From Paraspadella gotoi (Eukaryota > Chaetognatha), in NCBI GenBank assembly GCA_051294375.1, contig CM119264.1, positions 13,164,813 to 13,228,812 on the forward strand: DNA of 64,000 bases, in the 5' to 3' direction. The notes below the pieces were generated by a model, which worked only from the letters and a program-made list of their open reading frames with translations, was not told where the DNA came from and ran no database searches. The stretch's first letter is position 1, and each line of letters starts with the position of its first letter. Below are positions 46,337-64,000 of this stretch, piece after piece. Position numbers and translations under genes: made by a program.

Positions 46337-46882
46337 TGTGTGGACGGCCCGGAGGTTCGCCACAGCGTGACAGAGGCGTGACAACTGGATGTCACGGTCC
46401 TAAGTAGGAGAAGTAGCAAGGATTAAAGTCTCTGGGTATTGACGGCGCAGGAAGGCGTGACCGGTGAGATTTTTATTGATGTATTTTTGATGAATCATAA
46501 TTGCAGATAAAATCAGTTTCATTCAGATTTGTTTTTTCAAATGAAAATGTACTCAGACATTTGAATTGAGTAAAAACAAGAGATTAAAACATTGGTGAAA
46601 ATCATTATTAAATCAAGATTCAAACAGGAATGAATCTTATTTTAATCAAAAGTAAACATTCAGTGAACAAAAGGAATACTGGGGACATCTTCTGTTAATC
46701 AAGTTATCTTTGAAACAAAAGTCTTATTATTGATTAAATCTTAAGAAGAGGATTTTGTCCTTGACATTTTGTGGCCATCTGTTGGCAGAGACAGTAGTTC
46801 TTTATTCTTCCAGACCTGAGCCCGGTTTCAATCCCGGAAGGCATGATGTTTTCGATTTGATTTCACTTGCTCAAGTGCCGCA
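46337..46882 (-). repeat. LTR (5' LTR in element orientation)
   Basis: 546 bases from TGTGTGGACGGC to GTGCCGCA, the partner of 40684-41263. It is followed outside by ATGTATAAATTC, the same as the pre-insertion site. On the inner side the complement begins TGGTGAGACCCGCGCG, placed as a tRNA primer site would be. I could not match it to a particular tRNA. Confidence 0.8.
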
Positions 46883-47116
46883 ATGTATAAATTCACCACA
46901 TGAATTTACCCAGAAATGAAATTAAAAGTTTTATCCCCATGAACCATAAAGAGAAGGAGTAAGAAAGGAGTAGCAGGAGAAGGAAATATGTCTCTGAAAA
47001 AGGAGTATAATTTACAAGTAATGAGAGATGAATATAAAATCATGATAAATCAATGATTTATTGGTAGTTCGTGGTAGTCGAATATAGTCGAAAATAAGCT
47101 TCACTATAAGTGCCTC

Positions 47117-48608
47117 ACTCCCCCTCACTCTCCCTCATCCTCCTCACTTCCCCTCACTCCTTCCCACACATTCACCCCTCACCCCCCCACCCCCCTAACC
47201 CCTCTCACGCCCATAACCTCCCCTCACTCCCCCCTCTTGCCGCTTTAGTCTCGCTTCTTCCCTTCATCTCTCCACAATTCACCGCGGTGGCGTTTCCCTT
47301 CAATTTCACTTTCTTTTTTTTTTTTCACGAATTTCGACTCACTTTTCGACGTCTCATCAATGCAACTCTATGATTCTTTCAGAGACAAGGTGTGCAAAAT
47401 AATTTGAAACTTTGCTCGAGCCGCCATTTCCACACCAACGCCGAAAATATTCGTGTCTATTCGTCAAGGCCTCTCTATTACAATGATCACGTCTATCTAT
47501 AACCGCGTCGAGAAAAAGAAGTATAACGAAGACAAAGTTGAACAAAAGAATAAAAAAAAAAAACCCGACATCATCAAACGAACAACCCTCGTGCCATCTC
47601 TCGGGCAGACGCTGAAACGACGAGACAAAGGAACAATGGGACTGCAGAACGTCTCCCTCCGCTCGTCCTCCTTCCACACGAGGTCATTCCCGGGTCGCGA
47701 TTCTCTCGTAACTCGCGCGCTCCTCGCCGTTTCCGCTCGGACGACGCCGATTATTGCGTTTCGCGCCTCTTTTGTCGCCGCGACTTTCGGTCATCGTTTA
47801 GGGGGGGGAGTGGCCGGGTGCAGTGGGGCAGAGTCAGCGAGGGAAATTCTTAATATTTAAGCGTGTTAAAATTTGTGGTAAAATATATATTGCTTTTGAC
47901 ATTAGAAAAATAGTAACTCATTTGGGTCGTTGTAGTCAGTAGATTTTATTTTAGATGGCGTAATCGAATATTTTCAATTGCGAAAAATTCTGACTGAGCG
48001 TTAAAAGAATACGACGTGAATATAAAATTCATGTAAAAAAATCAGATCGTATCTGCAGCCTTCATTAGAACGAAATATCCTTATTAGTTTTCGAATATTC
48101 CCCCAAAATTAATTCTACGAGCAATCAATAAGAAAGCAATCAATAAGGAACCAATCAAATCAAGCGCTCTGAATGGATGAGGCTTCGTCGTAATTTGATT
48201 GGAAATCGGATTTGACCGCAACGATGGTCATTACGGATTAGCCAGTGAAAGAAGCTTTTCGTTCCACTCGCTTTCTTTCTTCCTTCCCCTCTTCTCTCTC
48301 CTTCTTTCTCTCTATACGTACATCTAAATATACGTATATCTTTACAAGATCATCACGACATCATGACATCCCGTAAAGACATTTGTCGTCTGGGGACGCC
48401 TCAGTAATGTGCCACGACATCAATATCCAATAATGTCAAGTTACATCCTCCCAGTAAAGTGACTTGACATCACGTGGCTACTTTTCCCTCACTTGACAAC
48501 CGATGCTTGATTAGTGATTACGGATCAGGAAATTCGATTAAAGAGGAAACTGTGTCACCGCTAAATTCTCATGGCGCGTTGAGGGCAGAGAGAGAGAGAT
48601 AAGAGAAA

Positions 48609-48657
<49 letters not shown>
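47117..48657. other. Intergenic, no supported gene
   Basis: Starts with CTCACTCC-type simple sequence, then mixed sequence with open frames (47357-47860, both strands) that lack splice support or recognisable motifs. A cluster of GACATCA-like words lies at 48350-48475. (GA)n begins at about 48588. Confidence 0.6.
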
Positions 48658-54097
<5,440 letters not shown>

Positions 54098-54122
54098 NNN
54101 NNNNNNNNNNNNNNNNNNNNNN
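54098..54122. other. 25-N assembly gap
   Basis: Twenty-five Ns. The sequence to its right restarts 5.4 kb earlier in the left copy. Confidence 0.95.
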
Positions 54123-59210
<5,088 letters not shown>

Positions 59211-60414
59211 AAGGCCGTCATCGTTGTCGTCATCGTCATCGTTGCGGTAGTCGTTGTCATCGTCGTCGTCACCGTCGTCTGTCATCGTTGTCATCGTCGT
59301 CGTCGTCATCGTTGTCATCGTCGTCGTCATCGTCGTCGTCACCGTTGTCGTCGTCGTCATGGTTGTAATCGTCGTCGACACCCGTCGTCGTTGTCATCGT
59401 CGTCGTCACCGTCGTCGTCCTATTCGCACGTTCATAGTAGACGTCGCTCTTGTATCATGGATTACATCTGGTCATCAAGGTGTCTTTTTTTTCCTCGTTA
59501 TAAGTTTTTATTGGTTACCGAGCTATTTAAAATTAAATATATAATATATATTTATATACTAGGAGAAAGAAGAGACGACTCTTGAAGTCGATGCCGGGAG
59601 CACAAATTTGATCTCAGCCTCACATCTATCTCTCATTTAGTAAGACTCAACAGGGTGAAATACTGCTGTCATCCGACCCGCCTGATCAAGATGGCTTCTT
59701 CTCATTCCTCAATATCCAAACATATGTAGAGATGTAAAAAAAGTCAACCAATTGATGCCTCGTCAGCAAGAATGGATGAGCTGGCCAGCTTGCTGTTTCA
59801 CAAAGCTTCGTCGTCGTCGTCATTCTAAAAAATACGTCGTCGTTGTCATTGTCGTCGTAGACTTCGTCGTCGTCTTTCTCGCTCATCGTTAAACTTTCGA
59901 GAAAAAAAAAAACGATGAATGAAGAAGTAAACTTCTTTTTCCTAAATTACTCTCCGACAAAGAAAGGGCGTAGGCGGCGGAGGCTGCGGAGGCTGCGGAG
60001 GCTGCGGAGGCGGCGGAGGCTGCGGAGGCTGCGGAAGATGCGGTGGGGGCGAAGGTTAGGCAGCGTTGGGGAAGGTGTCGAGGTGGCGGCGAGACGGCGG
60101 TGCAGAGGGTCGAACAAGTAGTTTTTGTTGAAAGCGGACGATGAGTTTGCGGAGTTGACGATGAAGGTTGTGGCTGACTCGGCGGAGGAGTCGGGGCAGC
60201 AGTGAATGCAGTTGTCGGCGGTTGTGGCTGCTGCGGCGGCGGAAAAATCCCTCGACGAACAAAAACAACGTTTTTTATGAAGAGAAAACATTAACGGGGG
60301 ACAAAGGTGGAAAGGGCGAGGAGGAGGGGGAAAGGGGAGAGATGAGGGGGTCTCGGAGGGAAGAGGAAGACCCAGTGGACGAATTACGTCGAAGTAACAA
60401 TTAATAATTATATT
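59211..60414. other. GTC/GTT trinucleotide tract and GGAGGCTGC minisatellite
   Basis: 59215-59420 is built from GTC, GTT and ATC codon-like units. 59965-60035 has about seven copies of a 9-base GGAGGCTGC unit. The minus-strand frame across the latter gives Leu-Arg repeats and is probably not coding. Confidence 0.7.
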
Positions 60415-60505
60415 NNNNNNNNNNNNNNNNNNNNNNNNNGGGGTCTCGGAGGGAAGAGGAAGACCCAGTGGACGAATTACGTCGAGTAACAATTAATTAT
60501 CTAAA
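60347..60505. repeat. ~66-base duplication across a 25-N gap
   Basis: GGGGTCTCGGAGGGAAGAGG and the following ~45 bases occur at 60347-60414 and again at 60440-60505, with the gap at 60415-60439 between them. This is a small version of the larger gap-bounded duplications. Confidence 0.9.
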
Positions 60506-63109
60506 TCCCAGCCGTATTTACTTCTTTCATTTAATGATATCGTCCTCAATGAATAATTGACTGATGACGATACAAGAATAGATTTATCTGTTCTTTTTTT
60601 GTCCTCTCCTTTTTTCCTTTCCTTTCTCTTTCCTTTCGTCATTTTCTACTTGTGTTTTTCTTTTCTTCCCTTTCTATATCAGTAGTTTCTTTCATTCTCA
60701 AAATTTTTAATTCTTTTTTCTTATATATATATATAAATATATNNNNNNNNNNTTTGCATTGAATCCGCTTTCGTTAGGCTTAATTCTTTCCGGTCCGAAA
60801 TTCCCGACCAACTAAAGCAAAACCAATAACGACTCCAAACGACGAAAAGAGACTGAGATGAGGGCGGACATTTCCAAGTCAGTAAAGAGGAGTGAAGCCG
60901 CATAATCCATAAACGCGCATTTGGAAAGAAAACAGCGGAATCTCTCGCTCTCTCCTTCTCTCTCTTTCTCGCTCTCGCTCTCGCCATGACCAACCGGAGG
61001 AGGGGAAAAGTTAAGTCAGTAAAGAATGGGTCCCCGTTAACCATAACCGAGCATGGGCGGAACGGGCGGAACGGGCAGAGCTCGTTACCCTCGATGGGAG
61101 TTGATGCCATCCTCCCCCTCGATTCCTTCCTTTCTTCGTCGTCGTCTTCCCTCCTCGTCCTCTTCTTCTTCCTCCTCTCGTCTTATCTTCCATTCCATTT
61201 TTTTTTTTATCAACTCCTCACTTTTCTCCTTATTCCTCAACATCCCTTAACCTCGACTCGTTTCGCCTCCTCGGGATTTCCAAGTTTTTTTTTCCATCTA
61301 GAAAGTCGCCGATTTGGTTCTGCGTAAGAGTCAACATTCCAGGGGCCTTTTCATCCTCAAAAAAGGTGTTAGTTAAAAATTGTATGTGATAAGGCACCTC
61401 GTAAGTTCTTATGTCGGTTGATTCCCTCGGCCTCTGCTCTCTCATAATCATTGCTTATAAAAATTCCAAGGTTCTTAGCTTATAATAAGTGGGGACTCTC
61501 AATTGACATTTTCGTGGATTTCTATCTGGAACTGAGATTATTACTTTGAACACTTCTGTAATATGCATTTCTGCCCCTTTTATACCAAGAATTTTACTTT
61601 GTATTTACAATAGTAAATGATAAGTTTGGTATAAATACTTAACAGTCTCAACCCGGCCTCCCCTTTCTCCCGCCTATACTTTTACCCACGCCCCTTAAAA
61701 AGAATAAAACTCCCCCTCATCTCGCTCTCACACTGACTTTTGCCGGAAAAAATCACCGACGCCCTCACAAATGTCACAAAGACTGGAAACGACTTCACAT
61801 ACCACATCTTAATAAGATTCTTATGAAGCCGACATCTCTTCGACTTCAACAGACGTGATGATTATTTTTATCTTTAAAAAAATAAATACAATTAACACGG
61901 TGAAAATATATATATGTATAATATATATTCTCTCTCTCTCTCTCTCTCTCNNNNNNNNNNNNNNNNNNNNNNNNNNNNNNNNNNNNNNNNNNNNNNNNNN
62001 NNNNNNNNNNNNNNNNNNNNNNNNNNNNNNNNNNNNNNNNNNNNNNNNNNNNNNNNNNNNNNNNNNNNNNNNNNNNNNNNNNNNNNNNNNNNNNNNNNNN
62101 NNNNNNNNNNNNNNNNNNNNNNNNNNNNNNNNNNNNNNNNNNNNNNNNNNNNNNNNNNNNNNNNNNNNNNNNNNNNNNNNNNNTTTTTTCTCCGCTCTAT
62201 TGTCACATGCAATTTTTTTTTCATTCCAATAACCACGATGAAAAACACTTTTTTATAAAGTTATAAATATTTGAGCAGTAGAGAATATGGAAAATATTTA
62301 TAAAGAGAAACGATATTTAGACGAGATGACATTTTCTTATTTTTAACGATTTATAAAAATTTTTTACAGAGTGATTGTTTTTGAATTATATACTTTTTAN
62401 NNNNNNNNNNNNNNNNNNNNNNNNNNNNNNNNNNNNNNNNNNNNNNNNNNNNNNNNNNNNNNNNNNNNNNNNNNNNNNNNNNNNNNNNNNNNNNNNNNNN
62501 NNNNNNNNNNNNNNNNNNNNNNNNNNNNNNNNNNNNNNNNNNNNNNNNNNNNNNNNNNNNNNNNNNNNNNNNNNNNNNNNNNNNNNNNNNNNNNNNNNNN
62601 NNNNNNNNNNNNNNNNNNNNNNNNNNNNNNNNNNNNNNNNNNNNNNNNNNNNNNNNNNNNNNNNNNNNNNNNNNNNNNNNNNNNNNNNNNNNNNNNNNNN
62701 NNNNNNNNNNNNNNNNNNNNNNNNNNNNNNNNNNNNNNNNNNNNNNNNNNNNNNNNNNNNNNNNNNNNNNNNNNNNNNNNNNNNNNNNNNNNNNNNNNNN
62801 NNNNNNNNNNNNNNNNNNNNNNNNNNNNNNNNNNNNNNNNNNNNNNNNNNNNNNNNNNNNNNNNNNNNNNNNNNNNNNNNNNNNNNNNNNNNNNNNNNNN
62901 NNNNNNNNNNNNNNNNNNNNNNNNNNNNNNNNNNNNNNNNNNNNNNNNNNNNNNNNNNNNNNNNNNNNNNNNNNNNNNNNNNNNNNNNNNNNNNNNNNNN
63001 NNNNNNNNNNNNNNNNNNNNNNNNNNNNNNNNNNNNNNNNNNNNNNNNNNNNNNNNNNNNNNNNNNNNNNNNNNNNNNNNNNNNNNNNNNNNNNNNNNNN
63101 NNNNNNNNN
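60506..63109. other. Gap-rich region without a supported gene
   Basis: N runs occupy 60743-60752, 61951-62183 and 62400-63109. The visible sequence is pyrimidine-rich or AT-rich. Open frames at 60900-61330 have no splice or motif support. Two of the gaps begin or end inside (CT)n or (AT)n, so repeat collapse is the likely cause. Confidence 0.7.
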
Positions 63110-63146
<37 letters not shown>

Positions 63147-63151
63147 CTCAG

Positions 63152-63303
63152 AGATTCCAATCACATATTCCAGTCACACTCGGTCGTGATTTTCGCCGAA
63201 TTTTCTCGTGATTACGATCACGAGATAGAAACCCATAAATTCACATACATTCCGTCCGAGGAGAAAATTGGAGGAGTTCTTTCGAATAAATATGCTTATA
63301 TAA
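63152..63303 (+). CDS. Possible isolated coding exon
   Basis: After (CT)n and TGTTCTCAG the frame reads DSNHIFQSHSVVIFAEFSRD, then YDHEIETHKFTYIPSEEKIG and GVLSNKYAYI, ending at a GTATGT donor. It enters in phase 2 and leaves in phase 1. The composition is ordinary protein, not repeat. N runs on both sides (62400-63109 and 63328-63378) hide any neighbouring exons. No family is recognised. Confidence 0.3.
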
Positions 63304-64000
63304 GTATGTTTTTATCATATATAAGTANNNNNNNNNNNNNNNNNNNNNNNNNNNNNNNNNNNNNNNNNNNNNNNNNNNAATTTAAAAACACCGAAGCCGC
63401 GATTCCAGATATCACGTGACCGAGGAAGAGAACGAGAAGCGTTTCCATGACAACATCGCGAACGGAGACAAACAGGCGGAGGAGAACCAGCTGAGTTTTT
63501 AATCGCTTTCGTTGTCGTTGTTATCGACAGTTTTCGTCCCCGCTGTAAAAGTTGTCGTCGTTGTGTTTATATCCTTTCTTCACAGTTCGCACGGAGGAAA
63601 GGGGGGAAAAAAAAAAGTCCGCCGCCATAAAATTCCCTTTCAACAAAATAAAATCAAGGGCGAAAGGAAGAAAAGAGAACAAAAGGAAAACAACGGAACT
63701 GGCGGGAAAAAAAAACGATGAAGGAATAAGGGAGAAAAAAAGGAAAAGGAAAAGGAGAGGGGGGGGAGAACAAAACGAGAAAATAAGGGAAGAAATGGGT
63801 TTCGACGGTTTTGTCCTCGTTAAGAATGTAAATGGACGACGGTAAAGACAACGACGACGACGACGACGANNNNNNNNNNNNNNNNNNNNNNNNNNNNNNN
63901 NNNNNNNNNNNNNNNNNNNNNNNNNNNNNNNNNNNNNNNNNNNNNNNNNNNNNNNNNNNNNNNNNNNNNNNNNNNNNNNNNNNNNNNNNNNNNNNNNNNN
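63304..64000. other. Gapped terminal region
   Basis: N runs at 63328-63378 and from 63870 to the end. Between them is purine-rich sequence ending in (GAC)n at the gap edge. No gene is supported. Confidence 0.7.

Larger units (their letters stand above)
40684..46882 (-). mobile_element. Ty3-type LTR retrotransposon, CsRn1-like, inserted in the TIR element
   Basis: A 6.2-kb element with two LTRs, a purine tract next to the 3' LTR, and a primer-binding-like TGGTGAGACC directly after the 5' LTR. The target duplication is (A)TGTA. Comparison with the empty site in 30881-32598 (GAATTCATGTATAAATTC) shows the exact insertion point. The internal order on the minus strand is gag, protease, reverse transcriptase, RNase H, integrase, which is the Ty3/mdg4 order. 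Every frame is broken by small indels, so no intact polyprotein exists in this sequence. Confidence 0.85.
39133..47106. mobile_element. Second copy of the TIR element, split by an LTR retrotransposon
   Basis: The left end (TAGTGAAGCGC) starts at 39133 and the right end (CTTCACTA) finishes at 47106, each next to TA. The element is the same as 30881-32598 except for the nested insertion at 40684-46882 and a longer minisatellite. Confidence 0.7.
33995..47116. repeat. Duplicated segment 2, right copy (with retrotransposon insert)
   Basis: It matches 25681-32608 from GAAAAAGTG to CACTATAAGTGCCTC, in the same order and orientation. Numerous one-base indels break the STPGR exons. The retrotransposon at 40684-46882 is the only large difference. 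Confidence 0.85.

Noticed and set aside
41533-46407. Plus-strand frames across the LTR element
   Set aside because: Shadows of the minus-strand gag-pol region, where the recognisable motifs lie.
59965-60268. Minus-strand Leu-Arg repeat protein
   Set aside because: It is the translation of a 9-base GGAGGCTGC minisatellite, and the frame runs across a 25-N gap.
62351-63211. Long frames of 255-278 residues
   Set aside because: They are almost entirely N translated as X.

Overview
The window is nuclear DNA from an animal, most likely an invertebrate. It has multi-exon genes with GT-AG introns, Ty3-type and terminal-inverted-repeat transposons, and very many long (GA)n/(CT)n and (GAAA)n microsatellites. 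I cannot name the phylum. It is a draft assembly with N runs of 10, 25 and larger sizes, and several of these gaps are flanked by the same sequence on both sides.

Layout. 1-3965: microsatellite-rich, no supported gene. 3966-8617 and 8628-13246: one ~4.6-kb segment present twice across a 10-N gap; it may hold a small minus-strand gene. 14184-14275: possible minus-strand exon just upstream of the transporter. 14533-18999 (+): a complete 10-exon SLC22-type membrane transporter of 528 residues, the best-supported gene together with the next one. About 21498-22444 (+): the last two exons of an unidentified acidic protein. 24041-24806 (+): two possible exons of a Pro/Ala/Ser-rich protein. 25960-29396 (-): a complete 12-exon gene for a 596-residue protein with sperm-tail PG-rich (STPGR/SHIPPO) repeats, related to the ODF3/CIMAP axonemal family. 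30881-32598: a 1.7-kb TIR element with no transposase. 33995-47116: a second, indel-riddled copy of 25681-32608, in which the TIR element is split by a 6.2-kb LTR retrotransposon (40684-46882, minus). 48658-54097 and 54123 to about 59210: another segment present twice across a 25-N gap. The rest is simple repeat and gaps.

The two good genes are unrelated: one moves organic solutes across a membrane, the other is probably structural in sperm or cilia. I found no operon-like system, CRISPR array or novel defence system. The most informative points are the likely false duplications, the nested transposon insertion seen in only one of two copies, a splice donor that has grown into a tetranucleotide array, and several unrecognised genes that deserve RNA evidence.

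Exon boundaries were set by hand from GT-AG sites, reading-frame phase and recognisable protein motifs. Family names come from remembered family signatures, not from a database search.
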